Assembly (NCBI RefSeq): GCF_028583425.1
Contig: NC_072799.1
Coordinates: forward strand, 91,126,217 to 91,190,216
Direction of reading: 5' to 3'
Length of the DNA stretch: 64,000 nucleotides
Origin: Eublepharis macularius
Taxonomy: Eukaryota; Chordata; Lepidosauria; Squamata; Eublepharidae
The notes under the pieces were generated by a model, which saw nothing but the letters and a program-made list of their open reading frames with translations, searched no databases and was not told the DNA's origin. Both the position numbers and the translations under genes were made by a program. Shown here piece by piece: positions 1 through 8,687 of the stretch (position 1 is its first letter; the number at the start of each line of letters is the position of its first letter).

Positions 1-98
1 GTTTGAGGTGGATTTTTTGTTCCATGCACAAAAAAATCCGTTCCAAATTATCTATAAAAAGGATTGGAAGTGCATTATCCAACGTGTGCGGAATCACT
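1..98. mobile_element. Foldback MITE, half copy cut by window edge
   Basis: This stretch matches the right half of the complete palindromic element at 54671-54822. Shared parts are the internal GTTTGAGGTGGATTTTTTGT block (in reverse orientation there) and the terminal arm that includes TGCATTATCCAAC and ends GTGCGGAATCA. The left arm would lie before base 1. No protein is encoded. The superfamily was not identified. Confidence 0.6.
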
Positions 99-467
99 CT
101 AGGTCACCAAGTAGGGAAGCTTCTGCAGAAACTGACCTTTCCAGACCCAGGGATGATGATGGGGTGGAAGCACACTGCTATCCAGTGAGAGCAAGAAGAC
201 CTCCAGGGTATTTGAATGACTATATTCGGGTGATTACTAAAGAGGAAGAAGGACAGTGGAACATTTTCCATACAGTGGAACATTTATTTATGTCAGTTGG
301 TGTAAATTATTAAGGTGAAAATGATGTTAGAAATGTGTCTATATTGTTGTATGGTATGGCTTTGGGTAGGCAATATGAGATCATTAACTCTCAAAAAGGG
401 CAAACCTTATGAATTATATTATCCTGCTTTGAGATAATGTTGCCAGTCATTGCTGCATCTCAAAATA

Positions 468-649
468 GTCTAGGACGTGGGCAGGGCCAAAACCCATGTG
501 ATCTCTGCTCAGAACACTGTTCCAGGTGTTCCCCCTCCAAATGAGCCCTGGAACTTGCGATCCAGTGACTTGGCTCACGTGCCCACAGAGAGGGCTCTGC
601 ATGCCAGCTGTGGCACGCGTGCCATAGGTTCGCCATCACTGGTCTAGGA
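468..649 (-). mobile_element. Short Charlie-like hAT element with 8-bp TSD
   Basis: The right end reads GGTTCGCCATCACTG. In reverse this is a CAGTGATGGCGAACC terminus, the form typical of Charlie-type hAT elements, followed by a GGCACGCGTGCC palindrome. The flanks are a perfect 8-bp direct repeat GTCTAGGA at 468-475 and 642-649, as expected for hAT. The left terminus (from 476) is degenerate. The element is 166 bp, non-coding and non-autonomous. Confidence 0.7.
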
Positions 650-734
650 GACTTAAAGTTATCCCAGCAGACTCAATCAACTTGAGAGGAACAAGCCTCA
701 CTGAAACTACGCCTTGTTAGTTGGTTGTTGGTTG

Positions 735-1246
735 TTGTGGATTTTCCAGGCTGTATAGCCATTGTAGTTCCTGACGTTTCACCAGCAGCTGTGGCTGGCA
801 TCTTCAGAGGTGTAGCACCAAAAGACAGAGATCTCTCAGTGTCACAGTGTGGAAAAGATGTTGGCAGGTCATTTATATCTACTCAGGAGGGGTGGGGTTG
901 AGCTGAGTCATCCTGTAAGAGTTTCCCAGGGTGTGGAATGCTAATGGCGGGAGGCTTCACTGTATCCTGAGGAGGTTCCATATGCAAAAGAACCTCCTCA
1001 GGATACAGTGAAGCCTCCCTCCATTAGCATTACACACCCTGGGAAACTCTTACAGGATGACTCAGCCCTACCCCACCGTCCTGAGTAGATATAAATTACC
1101 TGCCAACATCTTTTCCACACTGTGACACTGAGAGATTCTCTGCTGGCGAAACGTCAGGAACTACAATGCCAAGACCATGGCTATACAGCCTGGAAAATCC
1201 ACAACAACCATCGTTCTCTGGCCGTGAAAGCCTTTGACAATACTCC
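735..1246. mobile_element. Penelope-like terminal-repeat arms as large inverted hairpin
   Basis: Two ~250-bp arms face each other around a centre near 985. The left arm starts near 735 (GTGGATTTTCCAGGCTGTAT). The right arm runs back to the same sequence near 1185-1205 and then ends GGCCGTGAAAGCC-TTTGACAATA. The same arms flank Penelope-like coding remnants at 21120-22290, which identifies the family. No ORF is left between the arms. The left arm holds a hammerhead-like core (773-807, minus). In the right arm that core is partly deleted near 1138-1155. Confidence 0.7.
773..807 (-). ncRNA. Hammerhead-ribozyme-like core in Penelope-type arm
   Basis: On the minus strand the order is CTGAAGA, then a GCCAGC / GCTGGT stem closing a CACAGCT loop, then GAAA, then CGTC. 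This is the order of the conserved hammerhead core (CUGANGA, stem II, GAAA). Penelope-like elements are known to carry hammerhead motifs in their terminal repeats. Stem III and the cleavage triplet are not resolved, so activity is unproven. Confidence 0.45.
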
Positions 1247-1249
1247 TTG

Positions 1250-2004
1250 TTAGCTCCCCAAAGAGCCAGCTAAAAGAAGAAACAAAATAAGTAACTGCAG
1301 AGAAAATTATCTCCTTATCAAGTACAACATAATTCTCCCTCCCATTGTCTGATATCAAGCATGAGAAGGGGGTTGGGGGAGAAATAGAAGCCACTCTGTT
1401 GTGCCATCTAGGAAAAAAGGCAGGGAAATAGCTTCCAATGCTGCAAAAAGAAACTTTTTAGCAACTTGAGGAAGCAAAGCAAGAAGGGAGAAGGAAAACA
1501 AAGGGGGGAAAGGCAAGAAACTAAGAAAAGAAACCACTTCATACAGTAAACTGTACCCCAGCAACACCCAGAGAGCCAGCTATTCTGCTGTATCTGGAAA
1601 GAAATGGGTGAAAAGGCAGCTTCGTGGCTGCAAGAAAGGGGAAGAAAGAAGGGAAATTCTGCCGTAGCATACTATACTACATTAACTATAATTAACATAC
1701 TGTAGCCACACTATTGTTCACCCCATGATTGGCTAGCTTCATTCTCGTGCAATATGCAATATGCTCCACCTAAACCCAACTGTCTCCTGGTCTTGCTTGG
1801 CTTGGACTAAGTGGGTTTGTGCTAACTATAGTCCTGGCTTATCCCTGGACTGATCTTAAACGTATTTAGAAAATATAGTCATTTTTTCAGGGCGCTAGGG
1901 CTGATAAAAAATGACCACGTGGAGCTCACGTTCGCAAATGAAAGGCAGAAAGAGCTAAGGAGCAAACGAAATAAAACGGGTTCTTCTGGACACTTCCAGT
2001 GTCA
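1250..2004. other. No gene recognised
   Basis: Purine-rich, unremarkable sequence. Short open frames on the minus strand show no conserved motif. Near 1685-1850, CTAACTATAG-like pieces may be an old MITE but were not resolved. Confidence 0.5.
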
Positions 2005-2012
2005 ATGGCAAG

Positions 2013-2335
2013 TAGAGATGGGCACGAACAGGGGAAAAAACCCCAAACACGATGTTCATTGTTCGTAGCCATCCAAAAACAGGGGTTCACGAACATCGAC
2101 GGACATGACATGTTCACGAACATGTTTGTAGTTGGAGGTTCATGGGAGCCAGAACAGCCCCCTTGGGACTTAGCTGAACTTGAGTAACGGAAAGGGGAGT
2201 CCGTGGGTCTCCCCCTTTCATGTCATGTTCTCTTCACAGTGGCAAAAACTGGGCTGTCTGCTGGAAGCTACTTTGAGGGGTTACAAACTGACCTTCCCAA
2301 TGTCCAACACCCATTCTGTCCTCTGAATGCCCTCA
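2013..2335 (+). mobile_element. hAT-type element, one end only
   Basis: It begins TAGAGATGGGCACGAACA, the same terminus as the TSD-supported copies at 10816-11531, 3812-4803 and 44885-45428. The following ~310 bases match the high-coordinate part of the 10816-11531 copy in reverse, including CTCTTCACAGTGGCAAAAAC and GAAGCTACTTTGAGG. The other terminus is missing, so this is a truncated copy. Confidence 0.65.
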
Positions 2336-2344
2336 AGCATTATA

Positions 2345-3010
2345 AATTTCAAAAACAATAATACACGTATTTGTAATTAAAAAGGAGCAAAAACGGTTAA
2401 CTCACAGCAGCCTATTAAAAAGCTCAAAACCAAAAATGGTAGCAGCCACTTAAAACAAAATAAAAATGACCAGTGAAAACTGAAAAAGGGGAGAAAGAGT
2501 GACCAAAAATATTGATCAATAAATTAAAATCCAGCCGAAAAAGCAAGGTGGTTTTGGAAAGCATCCATGGCTGCGTGATGGCTTTGCTTTTGAACTGTCT
2601 TCAGTTTTAATTATTCAGATGTTACCTTCTGAGAAAGAGGCAATCACCTCTGCCAAGCTTGAAGGTTCCAGAAAATCGTAAGGAGGAAATTCAATTCCCC
2701 CTGTTTTCAAAGTATTTACAGCAAAATACCTTGAGGTCTGACGTCGGAAGATCCCTTCAGACCAAATAGAGATGCATAAGCCTGTACATTTTTTCTATCC
2801 TTTTAGGGTCCACTTATGTTCAAGGAGCCTGCATTCTTCTGGACTGAATTCTTTTAAAATATTGAATTTTTCTGTTCCACCAATTTTTAGACAAGTGTTT
2901 TTTCCCCTAGATACATTTCATGCCTTACCAGTTTATTGGAATGTCTCCTGATACGTAAACTGTGCCTTATAAAGGGTAATGTGTTACCAAGCGATTATCT
3001 CCTTAGAAAT
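2345..3010. other. No gene recognised
   Basis: AT-rich sequence without open frames, clear repeats or RNA-gene motifs. Confidence 0.5.
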
Positions 3011-3017
3011 CAAGATA

Positions 3018-3092
3018 GTTGGATGCTGAGCGGTTCAGAGCATTTGCTTTAGAAACAGCAGGCCTGGGTTCAACCCAAGGCAGTTAAAAGTA
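3018..3092 (+). repeat. tRNA-derived SINE head fragment
   Basis: GGATGCTGAGCGGTTCAGAG followed by GGGTTCAACCC resembles box A and box B of a tRNA-derived SINE. There is no complete cloverleaf and no SINE body follows. Confidence 0.4.
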
Positions 3093-3154
3093 TCACTTCA
3101 CTGAATGCAATATTGGAATGGGCATGGCACGTTCTTTAGGGCTTTCTCTTTTAG

Positions 3155-3505
3155 GTGCATAGATTTTGCTGTGTCAAGTGTTTCCTATTTGATACTAATG
3201 ATGCTAGGAGGTTCAATATCCATGCCCTTTCTCAGAAGCTGAGACAAGATATACCATGGTTCTCTTCCAAAAAACCATTAAAGTCAACGGAGAGACATAA
3301 TGGGGATTTGGATCAATCCACAGTAGTGGGTTTATATATACCTGAGCTTTGTTATCCATTTTACAGGCTTGATATTCTACCAACATTTCTCAGCAATCCC
3401 ATTTACAGAGCAGAACATTCTAAATGGAAACATTCTCTTTTTTTCCTGAAAGAGTTGCGAGAAGAAGTTTATGCTAGTAAAAGAGCATACTGGGGACTTG
3501 GTTAA
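3155..3505 (+). other. Unidentified open frame starting at a splice acceptor
   Basis: A 351-base open frame begins with GTG directly after CTTTCTCTTTTAG, a strong pyrimidine tract plus AG, and the TAG of that acceptor is the in-frame stop just upstream. There is no in-frame ATG at the beginning, so if it is coding it should be an internal or terminal exon rather than a complete gene. The 116-residue translation is not low complexity. Its middle and end are rich in aromatic and basic residues (for example PWFSSKKPL and KWKHSLFFLKEL) and it ends SKRAYWGLG before TAA. An ATTAAA overlaps the stop and could be a weak poly(A) signal. I do not recognise the family, no matching exon was seen nearby, and chance openness is possible. 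Confidence 0.25.
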
Positions 3506-3803
3506 TTAAAATATGGCTCTGTTCAGACCCAACATGGAACCATGTCTTGTTTTAGATATGGTTAGCTTGTGAAAACCAGGACACAGCTCATAGACAATCA
3601 CACAGACTCTGGTTTGCTTCAAGATATTCAGGGCTTTATTTCCTTCATTCTGTAGGCTGGTAGGATGTCTCCAGAGAACAAACACAGATTAAGCCAGGTA
3701 GTCTGCACTCAGACATTATATGAAACCATTGTTAAAACTATACTTAATAAACTATATTCAAATTCTGGCTTGATGACCCTAACTTACAATAGTTAGTGGA
3801 GGG

Positions 3804-4811
3804 GTCTGCATTAGAGGTGAGCACGAATCATAATATGAAGCAAAAAATGCATGAACCAGGCCGATTCATGGTTCATGAAAATGCAGTTTGTGGGACCACG
3901 TTTTCCATAAACTCCACGACTTTTTTGACCCAGTTCATGCGAGTTATCAGCGGTTTGTAAAGCCAGACAGGCTGACGCTGCTGATCGTGTGTGAAACTGT
4001 CTGCCCCATTCTCCTGCCACTCAGGCGGCGGGAGAATGGGGCTGTCAGTTTTACAGACCCGGTGCGGGCTGAATGAAGCTGACAGCCCCATTCTCCTGCC
4101 GCTCAGGCAGCGGGAGAAAGGGGCTGTCAGTTTGACAGAACCTGCGCCAGGTTCAGCCCATGGGCTGAGGCCAGTGCAGGGTGAGTGAAGCTGACAGCTC
4201 CCATTCTCCTGCCACCCTGGGCAGAAGGCAAATGGGGACTGTGTTTGACAGACCCCATGCCAGGTTCAGCCCATGGGCTGAACCCGGCGCGGAGTGAGTG
4301 AAGCTGTCAGCCTCCTCCTGCCTCCCGGAGCTCTCAATTTGACAGACCCCACGCCAGGTTCAGCCCATGTACTGAAGCCCGTGCGAGGTGAGTGAAGCTG
4401 ACAGCCCCCTTCTCCTGCTGCCCAGGTGGCAGGAGAACTGGACTGTCAGTTTAACAGACCCTTTGCCGGGTTCAGCTGATGGGCTGAAGCTGGCATGGGG
4501 TGAGTGAAGCTGACAGCCCCATTCTCCTGCCGACGGGGCTGTCAGCTTCACACACTCTGCACCAGCTTGGGGTGTGTGATAGTGACAGCCCCATTCTCCT
4601 GCTGCTGTGAGTAGCAGGAGAAGGGGCTGTCTGTTTCAAATGCCCAGCATCGGCTTCAGCAGCCAGCATTGGGTGTTTAAAATTCCACGAACCGATTCAT
4701 GACTTGGGAAAAGGTCATGGAAGTTCATGGTTTCTGGTTCATGGAAAGTGACGAACCACGAATCACATGGTTAGGGGTTTTTTTTGGTTCATGCTCATGT
4801 CTAGTCTGCAT
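3804..4811 (+). mobile_element. hAT-type element with internal tandem repeats
   Basis: The termini TAGAGGTGAGCACGA (from 3812) and CATGCTCATGTCTA (to 4803) are imperfect inverted repeats. They are flanked by a perfect 8-bp duplication GTCTGCAT (3804-3811 and 4804-4811), diagnostic of hAT-type insertion. The subterminal regions are full of short GTTCATGG / CATGAACC repeats. The centre (about 3965-4660) is a ~118-bp tandem array listed separately. No transposase frame is present, so the element is non-autonomous. Confidence 0.85.
3965..4660 (+). repeat. ~118-bp tandem repeat inside hAT-type element
   Basis: About six diverged units. Each carries GAAGCTGACAGCCCCATTCT-CCTGC, a short inverted stretch (GGGAGAA-GGGGCTGTCAGTT), GACAGACCC, and CAGGTTCAGCCCATGGGCTG. 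Unit length is about 105-120 bp and identity between neighbours is moderate. Open frames here simply reflect the repeat. Confidence 0.8.
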
Positions 4812-5362
4812 TCAGACAATCACACCAACCAGAGTTAGTTTAATGAAACCAGTTAGAACTGAACCTATTTCTCCAAAAAAGAGAAAGAGGAAGAGGAAGA
4901 TTCACATGAGGACTGAGAAGATTTACAGCAAAACTGCTTTGCAGCAAGGAACCGAATTTATGTAGGATTGGAAAATTTATTGCAACAGTACTGGAAAGGC
5001 ATTTGGAAGGCGGGGTAATAAAGAATACAGGGAATGGACAGGGTACTGACAATGGGAGCTAACAATACAAAAATAATGTTACTCCTTCGTGCAAGTGGTT
5101 TATGACACAGAATAAGACACAGAATAAGACTGATCTATTAATTAGATTTCTGTCCTGCTTGTCAGCCATAAGGTCCTCCATAGAAGTTTTCAGTATTTTG
5201 ACAATCCAGTCCCTTTATTCTTTTTTCCTACTCACTTTGACCCCATATATTAGCTCCCTGTTTTACTGCCTGAGATGTTATCCCATTGGTGGCTTCAAGA
5301 CAGAAGCAGCAGACTGCCAAACTTCTTCTGGCCAAGCGTTGAGGTCTTGAATGTTGTGGAAA
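4812..5362. other. No gene recognised
   Basis: Mixed-composition sequence with short frames only. A purine-rich AAGAAAGAGGAAG tract near 4885 is not coding in any convincing way. Confidence 0.4.
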
Positions 5363-5367
5363 CCCAG

Positions 5368-5870
5368 TGTCAGGTTCTGGCAGTTAGATCCCCATAGTAC
5401 TCCATTGCACACTTTTGAGTGCATGGCTTAAAGTTACTTTATTAGAGATCCATCCACATCAGCAAACACAGACAAGGGCATTGGCAGAAGTGATGTGTAG
5501 AAGTTTGGAAGGGTTAGTTATAGGGCAAGTTCCTGCCTGTAGGATATGGACGGTTAGTATTCTGGTGCGAAAGAGCCAGAAAGAGGGGGAAGGGGGGTTG
5601 AGACAGGAGGAAAGAAGAACTGGAGGAGAGAAGCAAATACTGAAGTCATTTTTAGTTCCCAGACTCAAGACTCAAGACTCAAGACTCAAGGACACATTCT
5701 CGAGCGGCTGCAAAAACAAAAGTAGACACCACAGTAGGCACCTGTAAGATAAGCAACTCCCAGCCAAACAGGCCACTGATATGCAGCTTCATATACTCTC
5801 AGAGGATCAGTACAGAGCACAGAATACAGAAAAATACTCATGGCAGATATGAAGACAGACATATATGACA
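5368..5870 (-). mobile_element. Ty3/gypsy LTR (3' LTR of chromovirus-like part)
   Basis: On the minus strand the repeat starts TGTCATATATGTC (5870) and ends GAACCTGACA (5368). It has a poly(A) signal in CTCTAATAAAGTAAC near 5445. It lies just after the chromodomain remnant, preceded by purine-rich GAGGTGGGGGGAG and CAGGGAGGCAGTA, which fits a polypurine tract. A related LTR begins at 40806 on the plus strand. The matching 5' LTR was not found. A CTCAAGA tandem near 5662-5690 is internal. Confidence 0.75.
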
Positions 5871-5939
5871 TACTGCCTCCCTGAAGATGCTCCCCCCACC
5901 TCATGAGGGGCCAGGTTTTTCAGGGTAGGCTTTATGAAA

Positions 5940-6950
5940 TCTATGTACAAGATTAGGAGCTTTTACATTGGAGGCTTTTACCCATTCCACATTACTTTCA
6001 TCCAAGTGAACTCATTGAATCAAGTAAAAAAGTTCTCCATGTTTCAATTTAGAGTCCAGATTATGTTTGACTTCATAATGTGGTTGTCCATTCACCAGGA
6101 AAGGGGGGCCAACTCGTCTGTTCGGGTGCCATTTGTCAGGGGTGGGAGCTTTCTTCAGGAGGCTGAATTGAAATACGGGGTGAACTTTTCTCAGGTTCTT
6201 TGGTAATTGTACCTCTACAGTTAACCTCATTGATTACTCGCTTTACTGGGAAAAGCCCTAAGAATTTCCAACCATTTTTTACTCAGTTGCTCCCCCCTCA
6301 GAATCTTTGTAGATATATATACATAGTCCCTTACATGCAACGTCCATGGATTAGACCTCTTTTTGTCCACTTGTTTTTTATAGTCCTCTTTTGCTTTATC
6401 CAGAGTTTTCTTTATCACCTCCCATTGGTTTGTTAGTTTGGACTACCATTCTGAAAAGTCTCCAGGATTCGTGTTAGGGGGGTTCTTGACAAACGGCACT
6501 GCGGTGCCCTCATAGCCCTGAGCAATCATGAAAGGGGAAGCCCCTGTTGAACTATGCACTGAGTTATTGTAACAATATTCTGCAAAAACTAGGAAGTCCG
6601 TCCAGTTATCCTGTTGGTAATTGTTATAGCAATGCAAGAACTGTTCTAACACTTGATTAACCTTTTCCATTTGGCCATCGATCTCAGGATGATGGGTAAA
6701 GCTAAGTCCCTGTTCAATCCCCACCACTTTCATTAGCTCCCACCAAAAGTTGGCAATGAACTGTATTCCCTGGTCAAAAATTACTTTCTCTGGAAAAGAG
6801 TGCAGCCTGACTACGTGCTGCATGAAGAGGGTGGCCAGTTTCTGGGCAGTTGGGATTTTGGAGCATGGGATGAATGGGCGTGCTTGGAAAATAAATCCAC
6901 CACCACCAGAATCACAGTTTTCCCCTTAGAAGGGGGGAGATCAGTAATAA
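5940..6950 (-). pseudogene. Ty3/gypsy integrase and chromodomain remnant (chromovirus-like)
   Basis: Read on the minus strand, the order is: the integrase core start DFITDLPPSKGKTVILVVVD (near 6950-6890), a frameshift near 6870, a long open piece at 6823-6443 containing IFDQGIQF and HPEIDGQMEKVNQVLEQFL (the second Asp and the Glu region of the DDE core), then a linker with YKKQVDKKRSNP and VYISTK (6418-6227), then RKVHPVFQFSLLK and a chromodomain-like segment (6230-5940). Domain order and motifs match chromovirus-type Metaviridae. At least two frameshifts and several stops make it non-functional. The upstream pol part is interrupted by the CR1 LINE at 6953. Confidence 0.85.
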
Positions 6951-6952
6951 AG

Positions 6953-8575
6953 TCATAAGAACATAAGAACATAAGCAAAGCCATGTTGGATCAGGCCAGT
7001 GGCCCATCCAGTCCAACATTCTGTCACACACAGTGGCTAGAAATCCAGTGCCATCTAAAGGACTGTCAGTGAGGCCAGGACACCAGAAGCCCTCCCACTG
7101 CCTTCCTTCCAGCACCAAGACAACAGAGCACCACCTCCCCACAAAGAGAATACCATCTATCTCCTGTGGCTAATAGCCACTGATGGACCTCTGCTCCATA
7201 TATTTGTCCAGTCCCCTCTTGAAGCTGGCAATGCTTGTAGCTGCCACCACCTCCTGTGGCAACGAATTCCATGTGTTTATCACCCTTTGTGTAAAGTAGT
7301 ATTTTCTTCTATCTGTTCTAACCCGACTGCTCAATAATTTCATAGAGTGCCCACGAGTTCTTGTATTGTGAGAAAGGGAGAAAAACACATCTTTCTCGAC
7401 CTTCTCTAACCCGTGCATTATCTTGTAAACCTCTATCATGTCTCCCCTCAGTCGTCTTTTCTCCAGGCTAAAGAGCCCCAAGCGCCTCAATCTTTCCTCA
7501 TAGGGAAAGTGTTCCAACCCTTTAATCATTTTAGTTGCCCTTCTCTGTACTTTTTCCAGTGCTATGATATCTTTTTTAAGGTGTGGCGACCAGAACTGTA
7601 CACAGTACTCCAAATGAGGCCTCACCATCGATTTATACAGAGGCATTATGATACCGGCTGATTTGTTTTCAATCCCTTTCCTAATAACCCCTAGCATAGC
7701 ATTAGCTTTTTTTATGGCAGTCGCACACTGTGCTGACGTTTTTAGTGAGTTATCTATCATGACTCCAAGATCTCTCTCTTGGTCAGTCTCCGCCAGTTCA
7801 GACCCCATCAACTTGTATTTATATTTTGGATTTTTGGTTCCAATGTGCATTACTTTGCACTTGGCTACATTGAACCTCATTTGCCACATGGATGCCCACT
7901 CTTCTAGCCTCGACAGATCCCTTTGGAGTGCCTCACAATCCTCTCTGGCTTTCACCACCCTGAACAATTTCGTGTCATCTGCAAATTTAGCCACTTCACT
8001 GCTTAATCCCAATTCCAAATCATTAATAAACAAGTTAAAAAGCATTGGACCCAATACCGACCCCTGTGGCACCCCACTGCTCACCACCCTCCACTGTGAG
8101 AAGTGCCCGTTTATGCTCACTCTCTGTTTCCTATTAATTAGCCAGTTTTCGATCCACAAGAGGACTTGGCCCTTTATCCCATAGCTACTGAGCTTACTTA
8201 GGAGCCTTTGATGAGGAACTTTGTCAAAAGCTTTCTGGAAGTCAAGATAAACAATATCTATCGGGTCTCCCTTGTCCACTTGTTTGTTCACTCCCTCAAA
8301 GAACTCTAACAGATTGGTGAGACAAGATCTTCCCTTACAGAACCCATGCTGAGTTTTCCTCATCAGCTTTTGGTCATCAATGTGCCCACTAATTTTATTT
8401 TTGATAATAGTTTCCACCAACTTACCCGGTATTGACGTCAGGCTGACTGGCCTGTAATTTCCCGGATCTCCCCTGGAACCTTTTTTAAAGATGGGGACAA
8501 CATTAGCTACCTTCCAGTCCTCAGGAACATTAATACTGTTTCCCACTGTCTGGAGGGGGTTTCCAAGCGTCATGG
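6953..8575 (-). mobile_element. CR1-type LINE, 5'-truncated, inside gypsy complex
   Basis: The minus strand carries a reverse transcriptase C-terminal half. The start near VPEDWKVANVVPIFKKG is followed by NYRPVSLTSIPGKLVE, DFQKAFDKVPH, SGVPQGSVLGP and KFADDTKLF (the FADD catalytic box), then the thumb/C-terminal region through WNSLPQEVV. The frame ends at 7170. The 3' UTR ends in repeated TTCTTATG near 6953-6972, the short terminal repeat typical of CR1. The endonuclease and the first part of RT are absent. The reading frame has no stop. Confidence 0.9.
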
Positions 8576-8687
8576 TAGTCCGGGCCCAGTGTTGCAATCG
8601 AGGGGCCGCCATAGTGGTCACAGCTTTATTTTCATTCAAGAGTCCAATTAATAGTTTATGATCTGTGACAATCACGAAGTTTCCCAT
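7170..8687 (-). CDS. In-frame chimera: gypsy RNase H fragment plus CR1 RT
   Basis: A 505-residue open frame starts at an ATG in gypsy RNase H (residues 1-37, with VTDHKLLIGLL and APRLQHWA). It then crosses without a stop into the CR1 reverse transcriptase (from about residue 40), with the palm motifs SGVPQGSVLGP and FADD intact, and ends at TAA/TGA before the CR1 3' UTR. The join falls near 8570. The CR1 portion lacks the endonuclease and the N-terminal RT fingers, so it is not an autonomous element. Openness over 1.5 kb suggests the CR1 insertion is fairly recent. The fusion is probably accidental; no evidence of expression is visible. Confidence 0.6.
   Translation of the reverse strand: MGNFVIVTDHKLLIGLLNENKAVTTMAAPRLQHWARTTMTLGNPLQTVGNSINVPEDWKVANVVPIFKKGSRGDPGNYRPVSLTSIPGKLVETIIKNKISGHIDDQKLMRKTQHGFCKGRSCLTNLLEFFEGVNKQVDKGDPIDIVYLDFQKAFDKVPHQRLLSKLSSYGIKGQVLLWIENWLINRKQRVSINGHFSQWRVVSSGVPQGSVLGPMLFNLFINDLELGLSSEVAKFADDTKLFRVVKAREDCEALQRDLSRLEEWASMWQMRFNVAKCKVMHIGTKNPKYKYKLMGSELAETDQERDLGVMIDNSLKTSAQCATAIKKANAMLGVIRKGIENKSAGIIMPLYKSMVRPHLEYCVQFWSPHLKKDIIALEKVQRRATKMIKGLEHFPYEERLRRLGLFSLEKRRLRGDMIEVYKIMHGLEKVEKDVFFSLSHNTRTRGHSMKLLSSRVRTDRRKYYFTQRVINTWNSLPQEVVAATSIASFKRGLDKYMEQRSISGY

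Noticed and set aside
7413..8184. Plus-strand frames opposite the CR1 RT
   Set aside because: Antisense shadows of the minus-strand RT frame.
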